DNA from: CAYOEZ01 sp964402955
Lineage (GTDB): Bacteria > Chloroflexota > DTOL01 > DAOUCN01
Direction of reading: 5' to 3'
NCBI GenBank assembly: GCA_964402955.1
Contig: CAYOEZ010000206.1
Location: 1 to 8,785, forward strand
Length of the DNA stretch: 8,785 bases
The notes beneath the pieces were generated by a model that made no database searches, was not told where the DNA came from, and worked only from the letters and a program-made list of their open reading frames with translations. This document shows, in pieces, positions 1 through 6,666 of the stretch (its first letter is position 1; each line of letters opens with the position of its first letter). A program made the translations under genes and the position numbers.

Positions 1-77
1 AAGTGGCAGGATAAGCCGATCGCAGAACTTACACACAAATGTTGACACTACCTTGATTCGGTCGCAACTTTCGGGCC

Positions 78-107
78 TTGTCGTGCGTATTAATAGTGTG
101 GTATAAT
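78..107 (+). promoter_or_regulatory. Sigma-70-type promoter, extended -10, for the metallopeptidase gene
   Basis: A perfect TATAAT lies at 102-107. It is preceded by TG at 99-100, giving the extended -10 form TGGTATAAT. A moderate -35 match, TTGTCG (78-83), is 18 bp upstream. Transcription would start near 114, giving a leader of roughly 87 nt before the ATG at 201. The consensus -10 with TGN makes this one of the best promoter candidates in the window. Activity is inferred from sequence only. Confidence 0.7.
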
Positions 108-116
108 GATGGCGCC

Positions 117-157
117 GGATGGGTGGCACGCCGCGCATGCGGGGTGTTGTGCCATCC
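117..157 (+). other. Stem-loop in the 5' leader of the metallopeptidase gene
   Basis: GGAT (117-120) and GGCAC (125-129) pair with GTGCCATCC (149-157), leaving GGGT as a bulge. Inside, CCGC (131-134) pairs with GCGG (139-142) around a GCAT loop. The structure lies between the predicted transcription start and the ribosome binding site. It could stabilise the leader or modulate translation. It does not match a riboswitch class that I recognise. Confidence 0.45.
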
Positions 158-182
158 GCTTTGTCCAGGGTAGGTGAGACCG

Positions 183-189
183 AAGGAGG
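183..189 (+). promoter_or_regulatory. Strong Shine-Dalgarno site deciding the metallopeptidase start
   Basis: AAGGAGG at 183-189 is a near-complete anti-16S match, 11 nt before ATG 201. It lies downstream of the in-frame GTG at 174, so it supports ATG 201 as the real start. It argues against the nine-residue longer version. Confidence 0.8.
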
Positions 190-200
190 TCTGCGTTTAC

Positions 201-896
201 ATGTTCTTCTTTGACCCGATGTATTTCGTGATTGCCCTGCCAGCGCTGCTGCTGGCGCTCTATGCGCAGTGGAAGGTGAACTCAACGTATCAGAAAATGT
301 CGCGTGTTCCGAACATGGTGCATCTGACTGGCGCGGAAGTGGCTCGTCGCTTGCTTGACAGCAATGGGTTGCGCACTATCAACCTGGAAGGTACGCCCGG
401 TGAGCTGAGCGACCACTATGACCCGTCAGCCAAGGTGCTGCGTCTTTCGCAAGGCGTGGCTGCCGGCAACTCGGTGGCTGCGCTGGGCATCGTCGCACAT
501 GAGGTGGGACACGCCGTGCAGGACGCGACCGGTTACAGTATGATGCGCGTGCGCGCGACGCTTGTTCCGGCTGCTCGACTCGGCTCGACGCTCGGCATCT
601 GGCTGTTCTTTATCGGTTTTGCGCTGCGCGTTACCCCGCTGGCGTGGGTTGGGTTCTTTGCCTTTGTCGTCGCGTTCCTGTTCACCATTGTGACGTTGCC
701 GGTGGAACTCGACGCCAGCCGGCGGGCGATGGCGCTCTTGAGTAGTAGCCACCTGGTTGCTACGACTGAGTACCCTCTGGCCAAGAGCGTGCTCGACGCG
801 GCTGCCCTAACCTACGTCGCGGCGGCTGCTCAGGCTCTCAGCCAGGTCCTCTATTACGGGTTTATGCTGCTGGGCGTCGGGCGGCGCAACGATTAG
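201..896 (+). CDS. YugP-type membrane zinc metallopeptidase (Zn_peptidase_2 family)
   Basis: Predicted 231-residue integral membrane protease. The start at ATG 201 is chosen for its strong ribosome binding site and because the resulting N-terminus, MFFFDPMYF, fits the family, whose members begin with a short aromatic FDP-type motif and a membrane helix. The zinc-binding HEVGHA is at residues 100-105, with His100, Glu101 and His104. A likely third ligand is Glu169 in LPVELDASRRA, the second conserved family block. The conserved DHYDP is at 71-75. Hydrophobic segments are visible at about 8-22, 130-145, 148-168 and 207-227, so the active site probably sits near the cytoplasmic membrane. Length agrees with the family (about 225-235 residues). 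Physiological substrates of YugP proteins are poorly known, and I infer only peptidase activity. The gene has its own promoter upstream and a hairpin downstream, so it looks monocistronic. Confidence 0.93.
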   Translation: MFFFDPMYFVIALPALLLALYAQWKVNSTYQKMSRVPNMVHLTGAEVARRLLDSNGLRTINLEGTPGELSDHYDPSAKVLRLSQGVAAGNSVAALGIVAHEVGHAVQDATGYSMMRVRATLVPAARLGSTLGIWLFFIGFALRVTPLAWVGFFAFVVAFLFTIVTLPVELDASRRAMALLSSSHLVATTEYPLAKSVLDAAALTYVAAAAQALSQVLYYGFMLLGVGRRND

Positions 897-917
897 ACGC
901 GCCCAAAGTGTCGTGTA

Positions 918-952
918 AGCAAGCGATTGCCGCGAGCTGGCAGTCGCTTGCT
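918..952 (+). terminator. Strong hairpin downstream of the metallopeptidase gene, possible terminator
   Basis: AGCAAGCGATTGCC (918-931) pairs with GGCAGTCGCTTGCT (939-952) around a 7-nt loop. The stem is 14 bp with a single G-U wobble. It begins 22 nt after the stop codon, where a terminator would sit. No T-tract follows, so it is not a classical intrinsic terminator. It may instead be a processing or 3'-protecting hairpin. Confidence 0.55.
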
Positions 953-963
953 GCGCGTAGCCT

Positions 964-1101
964 GGGTCTGTGCAAAGTCACTTGACAGGCGCAACGATGC
1001 GTAGGGGCAGCTCTCAGACCTGCCCGTCTGCCCTGTGTGGTCGTGGGAAGGCAGGTCTCAGACCTGCCCCTACGCACAGACGGGCGACTTTGCACAAGCC
1101 C
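964..1101. repeat. Nested inverted-repeat element (MITE-like) between the peptidase gene and rlmN
   Basis: Two sets of inverted arms are nested. The outer arms, 964-979 and 1086-1101, match at 14 of 16 positions and share a perfect 11-bp core, TGTGCAAAGTC (969-979) and its complement (1086-1096). The inner arms, 998-1024 and 1050-1076, match at 25 of 27. The inner arms contain AGACCTGCC-type sequence that is itself nearly palindromic. A third possible pairing, GCCCGTCTG (1022-1030) with CAGACGGGC (1077-1085), competes with the inner stem. No reading frame of note and no obvious target-site duplication were found. The size and symmetry suggest a small non-autonomous or REP-like element; mobility is inference. 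Confidence 0.65.
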
Positions 1102-1121
1102 TGTGTGCGTCTACCCTGCCC

Positions 1122-1150
1122 TTTACCACCCGCCGCGGGTGTGATATAAT
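1122..1150 (+). promoter_or_regulatory. Sigma-70-type promoter, extended -10, for rlmN
   Basis: A perfect TATAAT lies at 1145-1150, with TG at 1142-1143 giving TGATATAAT. The -35 candidate TTTACC (1122-1127) is 17 bp upstream and matches consensus at four of six positions. The predicted start near 1157 leaves a leader of about 50 nt before GTG 1207. The architecture matches the promoter at 78-107. Confidence 0.68.
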
Positions 1151-1206
1151 GACGGCACAAACATTTCGATTACTCTTCAGCGCGCATTGCGCAAAGACGG
1201 CATCCT

Positions 1207-2346
1207 GTGACAATCGGTGGACCTCGATTCATCCTGGACCTTGACTTACCCCGACTCGAGGCCAGCTTTGTTGCCATCGGCGAACCGGCAATGCGGGCGC
1301 GGCAGGTGTGGCATTGGCTCTACCATCGCCTGGCGCATAGCTTTGCTGACATGACTGATCTTCCCCGTGCCCTGCGCGAGCGCCTCGTTACAGCCTTCAC
1401 CTTTGATGGCCTGCAACCCGTGGCGCAGCAGATATCCACAGATGGCTTGACACGTAAGTCGCTCTTTCGCCTGGCCGATGGCAATACGATCGAGACTGTG
1501 CTCATGCTCTATGATGCGACGGATTCGAGCAAGGCGCGCCGCACGGTCTGTGTGTCGACCCAGGTGGGGTGTGCTCTGGGCTGTGCTTTCTGCGCCACCG
1601 GCCAGGGCGGATTGACGCGCAACCTGACCGCCGGCGAGATTGTTGGCCAGGTGTTGCATTTCGGGCGGCAGATGGCGTCTGCGACATCGACGGAAGCGGT
1701 GTTTGGCATGGCGGCGCCGTTGCCCGGCCCTGTCCACCCGCCGGTCACCAATGTCATCTTTGCCGGCATGGGTGAGCCGTTGGCGAACTATGACGCCACG
1801 CTGGCTGCTGTGCGCCGCTTGAACGACGCCAATGGATTCGGCCTGGGCGCACGGCACATGATTATCTCGACCGCCGGTCTGGCGCCCGCCATTCTCCGGC
1901 TCGCCGGCGAAAACCTGCAGATTAGTCTGGCTGTTTCATTGCACGCGCCGAGCGATGAACTGCGTGAGCGCATCATGCCCATCAACCGGCGCTATCCTCT
2001 GACTGAGTTGCTGGCGGCCTGCCGTGCCTACTTGCAGGGCACGGGGCGGCGCCTTGCCTTCGAGTACATCCTCATTGAGGGCGTCAATAGCCTGCCCGGA
2101 CAGGCGCGGCAACTGGCCGCACTGATTCAGGGCATGACGTGTATGGTGAATCTAATTCCCATGAACCCGGTGGCCGGAAGCGACCTTGCTGCGCCGAAGC
2201 GGGAGACAGTGGTGGCGTTTCAGTCAATCCTCAACTCAGCGGGGATTACGACCACCGTGCGCACCGAGAAGGGCCGTGAAATTCAGGCCGCATGCGGGCA
2301 ACTGCGGGGAAAGGCCCGCGCTGCGGCGACGCCTGTGGCGGAGTAG
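1207..2346 (+). CDS. rlmN: Dual-specificity 23S rRNA/tRNA adenosine C2-methyltransferase RlmN
   Basis: Radical-SAM enzyme of 379 residues. The family methylates C2 of A2503 in 23S rRNA and of A37 in certain tRNAs, supporting translational fidelity. The [4Fe-4S]-binding CxxxCxxC is CALGCAFC, with Cys122, Cys126 and Cys129. The mechanistic cysteine pair, corresponding to E. coli Cys118 and Cys355, appears as Cys115 (RRTVCVSTQ) and Cys363 (AACGQL). The general-base Glu is Glu97 in IETVLM. The SAM-binding MGEPL is at 188-192. The N-terminal part (about 1-95) has the helical RNA-binding look of the family (RARQVWHWLYHRL). All key residues are present, so it should be active. The start is GTG 1207, about 57 nt after TATAAT; no strong Shine-Dalgarno sequence precedes it, so the exact start is less certain than the gene. 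The stretch at about 155-180 between strands is slightly longer than in E. coli. The stop codon lies inside a 23-bp repeat arm. Confidence 0.96.
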   Translation: MTIGGPRFILDLDLPRLEASFVAIGEPAMRARQVWHWLYHRLAHSFADMTDLPRALRERLVTAFTFDGLQPVAQQISTDGLTRKSLFRLADGNTIETVLMLYDATDSSKARRTVCVSTQVGCALGCAFCATGQGGLTRNLTAGEIVGQVLHFGRQMASATSTEAVFGMAAPLPGPVHPPVTNVIFAGMGEPLANYDATLAAVRRLNDANGFGLGARHMIISTAGLAPAILRLAGENLQISLAVSLHAPSDELRERIMPINRRYPLTELLAACRAYLQGTGRRLAFEYILIEGVNSLPGQARQLAALIQGMTCMVNLIPMNPVAGSDLAAPKRETVVAFQSILNSAGITTTVRTEKGREIQAACGQLRGKARAAATPVAE

Positions 2347-2365
2347 GCCGGGCATCGTGTCCGGC
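2343..2365. repeat. Left arm of 23-bp inverted repeat; self-complementary hairpin at the rlmN stop codon
   Basis: This arm matches the reverse complement of 2675-2697 at 22 of 23 positions. It is also a hairpin by itself: GCCGGGCA (2347-2354) pairs with TGTCCGGC (2358-2365) around TCG, with one G-U pair. The rlmN stop TAG (2344-2346) is inside the repeat. The hairpin could act as a transcript end for rlmN, but no T-tract follows. Confidence 0.7.
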
Positions 2366-2420
2366 AGCCCAGCACAAGCGGTTCCGGACCTGCCTGACGC
2401 CAGGCTAAAGCCATGCGCTA

Positions 2421-2612
2421 CAACAACGAAGCCCTTCGGTCTGAATCGCGGCGCCAGGATAGCCCCACAGGGGGGCTTTGTCTCTGTAGCACGGAGGCTT
2501 CAGCGCCGTGGGCCTGCAACAACGAAGCCCTTCGGGCTGAATCGCGGCGCGAGGATAGCCCCACAATGGGCTTTGTCTCTGTAGCACGGCGGCTTCAGCG
2601 CCGTGGGCCTGC
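2421..2612. repeat. Two tandem copies of a 95/96-bp hairpin-rich unit
   Basis: Copy 1 (2421-2516) and copy 2 (2517-2611) both begin CAACAACGAAGCCC. They differ at only a handful of positions plus a one-base indel. Each copy has internal stems: AGCCCTTCGGGCT-type, AGCCCCA/TGGGCT-type, and CACGGCG (2585-2591) with CGCCGTG (2599-2605) in copy 2. Upstream, GGCTAAAGCC (2403-2412) is another small hairpin. Reading frames across the array shift between copies, so it is not a protein repeat. It looks like a dispersed noncoding repeat family that has duplicated here; dispersal elsewhere in the genome is inference. Confidence 0.85.
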
Positions 2613-2674
2613 GGCGGTTACGGAACCCGATAGTTGACGTTGAGGTGCCCGGCAGGCCTCCCAGCACGCCTGGC

Positions 2675-2697
2675 GCCGGGCACGATGCCCGGCCTAC
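2675..2697. repeat. Right arm of 23-bp inverted repeat; perfect self-hairpin
   Basis: GCCGGGCA (2675-2682) pairs perfectly with TGCCCGGC (2686-2693) around CGA, followed by CTAC. It is the partner of the arm at 2343-2365. Together the arms bracket a 355-bp segment containing the tandem repeat. In a convergent intergenic region such a symmetrical hairpin could stop transcripts from both sides. Confidence 0.7.
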
Positions 2698-2736
2698 GAT
2701 CGTCTCTATCTTCAATGCGACAGGGGGAGACGGCGC

Positions 2737-2970
2737 CTACCATTCCTGCTGTATCAACATGAGCGCCGTCAGCGCGGCAGGCCAGTGGTAGTCGCGGATC
2801 AAATCCATCTTGACACGGATGTTATATGGCTCGCGGCGCGCTCCCTTGCGCTCGCAGGCGACGGGCGGCCTCCGATCGGTCGCGTCGAAGAACTCAAAGA
2901 GCACGCCGTATTCGTCGTAGTACTTGCCCACGTAGGCGATGGTCTTCTGCGCAAGCCACATGGCCAGGTC
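2737..2970 (-). pseudogene. 3' remnant of a probable (alpha/alpha)6-barrel glycoside hydrolase gene
   Basis: The minus-strand frame 2970-2737 encodes about 77 residues ending at a TAG stop. It reads like the C-terminus of a trehalase or debranching-type glycoside hydrolase: an AYVGKYYDEYGVLFEFFDA segment, then RRPP, C-RKG, and near the end IRDYHWPAALTALMLIQ. Protein-like features are the aromatic-rich G-V-x-F-E-x-x-D pattern and the DYHW-AALTA helix. An in-frame TAA at 2973-2971 and the smc stop at 2988-2986 cut off anything upstream, so the catalytic part is missing. The ATG at 2961 is probably fortuitous and there is no clear ribosome binding site. I infer a gene once downstream of smc on the same strand that lost its 5' part. 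The enzyme class is from remembered family patterns and is moderately uncertain. Confidence 0.6.
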
Positions 2971-2982
2971 TTACCGGCCATG
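2959..2982 (-). terminator. Hairpin just after the smc stop codon, possible terminator
   Basis: CATGGCC (2959-2965) pairs with GGCCATG (2976-2982). The stem continues inward with GGT/ACC after a single bulged A, giving about 10 bp closed by CTT. It lies 3 nt beyond the smc stop on the minus strand. There is no downstream U-tract in the transcript, so termination efficiency is uncertain. Confidence 0.5.
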
Positions 2983-2985
2983 CCG

Positions 2986-5900
2986 CTAGTTTTCGGCAAG
3001 GTCTTCGAGCTTGAGCGAGAGCACCTGCGACGAACCGTCCGTCGCCATAGTAACCCCGTACATGGCAGTGGCCGTTTCCATCGTACCCTTGTTGTGGGTG
3101 ATCACCAGGAACTGCGTGCGCTGTCCCATCAGACGCAAGGCGTCACGGAATCGCCCCACGTTGGCGTCGTCCAGAGCGGCATCCACCTCGTCCAGAACGC
3201 AGAACGGGGTCGGGTTGACCGTGAGGATGGCGAAGAGCAAGGCCGTTGCCGTGAGCGCACGCTCTCCACCGGAGAGCAGCGCCAGGTTTTGCAGTCGCTT
3301 GCCCGGGGGCTGAGCCACAATGTCAACGCCCGTCTCAGCCAGGTCGTCCGGATCGGTCAGTGTCAGCCTGGCCGTGCCGCCGCCGAAGAGCGTGACGAAA
3401 TAGCGGCGGAACTCCTTCGCAACAGCCTCGAACGTGGTCTCGAACCGTGTGCGCATCAACTCGTCCAACTCCGCTATGACCGTGCGCAGTGACTTAACAG
3501 CTTTGTCGAGATCATCAGATTGGGTGGTCAGGAAGGTGTAGCGCTTGAGTGTTTCGTCATACTCCGTCACGGCGTTGGGATTGACGAGGCCCAGGTGGCG
3601 GAGTTGGCCGCGCAGACCGTCAACGCGTTTCTTGAGAACCTCCGGGCTGGCGGCCGGTGTCTGCGGCTCCGCTGCCTCGCGCGTCTCGGACACGCTCAGG
3701 CTGAGCTGCACGGGTACGGCCAGCTCTTCGAGCAGCCGCTTGACATCGTCTTCCTCCAGCCCGAAGCCCTGAACGCCCAGTCCCTCCTCAGCTTCGATTT
3801 GGGCTTGCAGCTTGCCGAGGTCGTTGCGGGTGCGCTGCACGTCGATGGCTGTGTGGGTGTGGCTGCGCTCAAGCGCGGCGTGACGGCTGCGGGCTTTCAC
3901 TTCCTCGTCGAGCAGCGCTGTGCGTTGCTTCTCCAGGTCGTCAACCTCAGTCTCGGCCGGGACGATTTTCTGCTGTAGGGCAGCGATCTGCGCCGAAAGA
4001 TCGCGAGCAGCGAGCCGCGCTGTCTCGATCTCATTCGTGACGGTTATTGCCCCGGTCTCCAACTCGGCGGCGCGCTTCTGTTTGGCCGTGATTTGGATGG
4101 ACAGGCGACTTGCCTCCTGGCGGCGGCTATCGAGCAGCGTCTGGCCGGCCCTGAGCTCTTGCTCGCCCAGGGCAGCGGCAGTGCGCGCCTCGGCAAGGCG
4201 CGTGGCCAGTTCGCTGCCGACCATCGCGGTCAGCTCCTGGCGCGAGGAGCCGACCAGCTCGGTAGCATTGGTCTGGCGCTGGCGCTGCGTCACAAGATCG
4301 GCGTTGAGCTTCTTCTCCTGGCTATCCAGGCCTGCCAGAGTCTGCTGCAGTGTCTCTTCCTGGCTGCGTTGCCAGGCGACTTCTTGCTGCCAGCGCTCCT
4401 GCTCGCGCTGGCGCTGGGTCAGGAGACTGGCCTGCTCGTCGCGGTTGCGGCGCAGGGCAGCAACCCTGCCATCGAGCGCCACGAGTTGCTCTTCGGCCTG
4501 GCGCAGCACCGTCTGGGCGGCCGCCAGCTTCTGATTGAGCGCCTGCTCGCTTGCCCTGGCAGCAGCGATGCGCCTGGGCAGATCGGCCAGCTCGCGCTCA
4601 CGCTCGAGGAGGCCGGAGGAGCGCACGGTGGGTGACCCGCCGGTAATGGCGCCGCCGGGGCGCACGATATCGCCGGCGAGTGTGACAATCGAGGCGACAG
4701 AGCGCATGGTGGGACGGTCGAGGATTCTGCGAGCTATGCTCAGGTCACGCACGACCAGAACGCGGCCCAGCAGATATGAGGCGACTGTCCGGTGCTGGTC
4801 GCCGACCTCAATCAGGTCCGCGGCCCAGCCGATGGACTCATCGACTTTCTCGCTCACCGAGCGGCGTCGGATGACGTCGAGGGGCAGGAAGGTGGCGCGC
4901 CCGCTGCGGTTGTGGCGCAGATGCTCAACGGCTGCTTCGGCGGCTTTCCACGTCTCCATGACAATGTCTTGTTCGTGGCTGCCAAGGGCGGCGCCGATGG
5001 CCGCTTCGTATTGTGAAGGGACACGAATGAGAGAAGCAACCGTGCCGACGACGCCGGATATGGAAGAAATGCGGGAAGCGTTGAGCACGGAGCGCACGCC
5101 AGCGTCGTAGCCGGCCAGGCTTTCGTGCAGTCGCGAGATCGACTCCATGCGCATCTCGAGGCTGCGCCGCTCTTCGTGCGCCGTGTTGGCGGCGGCCGTC
5201 GCGGCGTCGACGTCTTTGCGCGTAGCCGCGATCGCTGCCTGAGCAGCCGGCCGCTGGCTGACCTGGGCGGAAATCTCGCTATCCTGTGTGCTCAGGGCGG
5301 CGCGCAAGCCGGCAATCATCTGCTCGCTGTTCCTGGCCGATGCCTGGGTTTCCGCGATCTGCGCCTCGCGCCGGGCGATGTCGTCGAGAAGCGACTGGCG
5401 GCGGCTCGACATGGTCGTGAGGCTGCTCTCAGCGCTGGCGATGGCGCCGGTCGCCTTGATGATGTCGCTCTGCGTCGCGTCGAGCCGCCGCTGTGCGTCC
5501 TGACGGCGGGCTTCCAGTGCGGTGGCCTGGCGCTCAAGCTCGCTCAGGGCAGGCTGGCGCGCCTTTTGTTGCCCGGCGAGGGTCGCTTGTTGCGTCTGAG
5601 CGTTGGCGACGGTCTGCTGCTGAACGGTTAGTTGTTCCTGAAGGGGGATGATTTCGTCCAGAATTTCCTGGCGCTGACGGACCGATGCGTCCAGGTTGGC
5701 GCGCCCGACAGCCATGCGGCGTTCCAATGCCTCAGCCTGGATGTGCAGGGCGCTTGACTGGCGGTGCCAGTCGCTGAGCATGGCGCGCAGCTCACCTTCG
5801 TGCTGGCGCAGTGCGGCTACGTTGCCGGCAGTTTCGGTTAGCGCCGTCTCTGCCAGATCAAGCGCACGCTGAGCTTCGCTCTCGACGACCAGGATGCGGC

Positions 5901-6624
5901 GTAGTCCTTCGCTACTCTCGTTCCAGCGATGGATGTACCAGGCCGCAAGATATCCGCGCAGATCAAGCAACAGCCGTTCTTGCTGCTGGGCGCGCTGCGC
6001 CTGCTCCTGCAGCGTTTGCAAGCGCGGCGTGATCTCGCTCATCAAATCGCGAATGCGCACCAGGTTGCCTTCGGTCGTTTCAAGCTTGGTAAGGGCGTCG
6101 TTGCGCTTCATCTGGTAGCGCTTGATATCGGCGGCTTCTTCGAAGAGCGAGCGTCGTTCTTCGGGGCGTAAGGAGAGGGCCGCGTCGATTGATCCCTGGC
6201 CGATGACGGTGTAGTTGTTCTGGCCGATATTCCCGGCGAGGAGCATGTCGACCACATCGCGCAAGCGCACGCGGCTCTTGTTGATCAGGTACTCGCTCTC
6301 GCCTGAACGATAGGCGCGGCGGGTGATGGTGACTTCGCTGAAATCCACCGGCAGCCACTTGGTGCTGTTGTCCAGGGTGATGGAGACTTCAGCCATGCCG
6401 ACGCGGGCGCGCACACTCGATCCGGCAAAGATCAGGTCATCGGCGCGCTTGATGCGCAAGGGGCGCGCCGATTGCTCGCCCAGGACCCAGCGCATGGCGT
6501 CGGCTATGTTGCTCTTGCCGGAGCCGTTGGGGCCGATGACGGCCGTGATGCTGGTGTCGAAGGCAAATTCGGTTTTGTTGGCGAAGGTTTTGAAGCCTTG
6601 CAGTTCAAGACGTTTCAAGAACAA
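2986..6624 (-). CDS. smc: Chromosome segregation/condensation ATPase SMC
   Basis: Complete 1212-residue SMC protein, a normal length for bacterial SMC. It dimerises at the hinge and, with the kleisin ScpA and ScpB, organises and segregates the nucleoid. The Walker A GPNGSGKS is at residues 31-38, and the Q-loop glutamine is Gln143 in VIGQGS. A long coiled coil runs from about 170 to 500, the hinge is at about 505-665 (ending in the glycine-rich RPGGAITGGS), and the returning coil runs to about 1020. The ABC signature LSGGERAL starts at 1117. Walker B CVLDE ends with Asp1145 and catalytic Glu1146, and the D-loop VDAALDDAN follows. No scpA or scpB is in the window. The start is TTG 6624, chosen because MFLKRLELQGFKTF is the typical SMC N-terminus and GAGGT (6635-6631) sits 6 nt upstream. 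The gene follows a PIN toxin gene by 42 nt on the same strand. Nothing looks truncated or frameshifted. Confidence 0.98.
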   Translation of the reverse strand: MFLKRLELQGFKTFANKTEFAFDTSITAVIGPNGSGKSNIADAMRWVLGEQSARPLRIKRADDLIFAGSSVRARVGMAEVSITLDNSTKWLPVDFSEVTITRRAYRSGESEYLINKSRVRLRDVVDMLLAGNIGQNNYTVIGQGSIDAALSLRPEERRSLFEEAADIKRYQMKRNDALTKLETTEGNLVRIRDLMSEITPRLQTLQEQAQRAQQQERLLLDLRGYLAAWYIHRWNESSEGLRRILVVESEAQRALDLAETALTETAGNVAALRQHEGELRAMLSDWHRQSSALHIQAEALERRMAVGRANLDASVRQRQEILDEIIPLQEQLTVQQQTVANAQTQQATLAGQQKARQPALSELERQATALEARRQDAQRRLDATQSDIIKATGAIASAESSLTTMSSRRQSLLDDIARREAQIAETQASARNSEQMIAGLRAALSTQDSEISAQVSQRPAAQAAIAATRKDVDAATAAANTAHEERRSLEMRMESISRLHESLAGYDAGVRSVLNASRISSISGVVGTVASLIRVPSQYEAAIGAALGSHEQDIVMETWKAAEAAVEHLRHNRSGRATFLPLDVIRRRSVSEKVDESIGWAADLIEVGDQHRTVASYLLGRVLVVRDLSIARRILDRPTMRSVASIVTLAGDIVRPGGAITGGSPTVRSSGLLERERELADLPRRIAAARASEQALNQKLAAAQTVLRQAEEQLVALDGRVAALRRNRDEQASLLTQRQREQERWQQEVAWQRSQEETLQQTLAGLDSQEKKLNADLVTQRQRQTNATELVGSSRQELTAMVGSELATRLAEARTAAALGEQELRAGQTLLDSRRQEASRLSIQITAKQKRAAELETGAITVTNEIETARLAARDLSAQIAALQQKIVPAETEVDDLEKQRTALLDEEVKARSRHAALERSHTHTAIDVQRTRNDLGKLQAQIEAEEGLGVQGFGLEEDDVKRLLEELAVPVQLSLSVSETREAAEPQTPAASPEVLKKRVDGLRGQLRHLGLVNPNAVTEYDETLKRYTFLTTQSDDLDKAVKSLRTVIAELDELMRTRFETTFEAVAKEFRRYFVTLFGGGTARLTLTDPDDLAETGVDIVAQPPGKRLQNLALLSGGERALTATALLFAILTVNPTPFCVLDEVDAALDDANVGRFRDALRLMGQRTQFLVITHNKGTMETATAMYGVTMATDGSSQVLSLKLEDLAEN

Positions 6625-6630
6625 AGTGCA

Positions 6631-6635
6631 ACCTC
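6631..6635 (-). promoter_or_regulatory. Shine-Dalgarno site supporting the TTG start of smc
   Basis: On the minus strand GAGGT lies 6 nt before TTG 6624. No ATG or GTG nearby gives a family-like N-terminus. The site directly abuts the heptad G-triplet array at 6637-6660. Confidence 0.65.
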
Positions 6636-6636
6636 A

Positions 6637-6660
6637 GGGTACAGGGTATAGGGTTCAGGG
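6637..6660 (+). repeat. Heptad array of four G-triplets (G-quadruplex motif) in the smc leader
   Basis: GGG occurs at 6637, 6644, 6651 and 6658, exactly every 7 bp, with 4-nt spacers TACA, TATA and TTCA. This meets the canonical four-tract G-quadruplex pattern on the plus strand, which is the template strand for smc. The minus strand reads as CCCTG/CCCTA-type heptads. It fills most of the 42-nt gap between the PIN and smc genes. Confidence 0.85.
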
Positions 6661-6666
6661 CAGCAT

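Noticed and set aside
42..70. TTGACA at 42-47 as a -35 box for the metallopeptidase gene
   Set aside because: At 17 bp spacing the -10 would be CAACTT, a poor match, while the perfect TATAAT at 102-107 is too far away to pair with it.
174..200. GTG 174 as the start of the metallopeptidase
   Set aside because: The strong Shine-Dalgarno AAGGAGG lies downstream of it, and the added nine residues do not fit the family N-terminus.
114..200. Riboswitch in the metallopeptidase leader
   Set aside because: There is a stem-loop, but no conserved core of any riboswitch class that I can identify.
1246..1857. 203-residue minus-strand open frame within rlmN
   Set aside because: RlmN motifs on the plus strand are complete; the antisense translation is Arg/His/Gln-rich and shows no fold-like pattern.
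2421..2612. CRISPR-like array
   Set aside because: Only two adjoining copies, 95-96 bp long, with no unique spacers and no cas genes in the window.
2186..2637. Plus-strand open frames across the end of rlmN and the tandem repeat
   Set aside because: They are Arg/Ala-rich read-throughs of rlmN codons and noncoding repeats. The 96/95-bp period breaks the frame between copies, and no start signal is present.
2785..3492. 235-residue plus-strand open frame
   Set aside because: It is the antisense of the 3' end of smc and the adjacent remnant. The smc strand carries clear ABC motifs, so this is a high-GC shadow, as are the other plus-strand frames inside smc.
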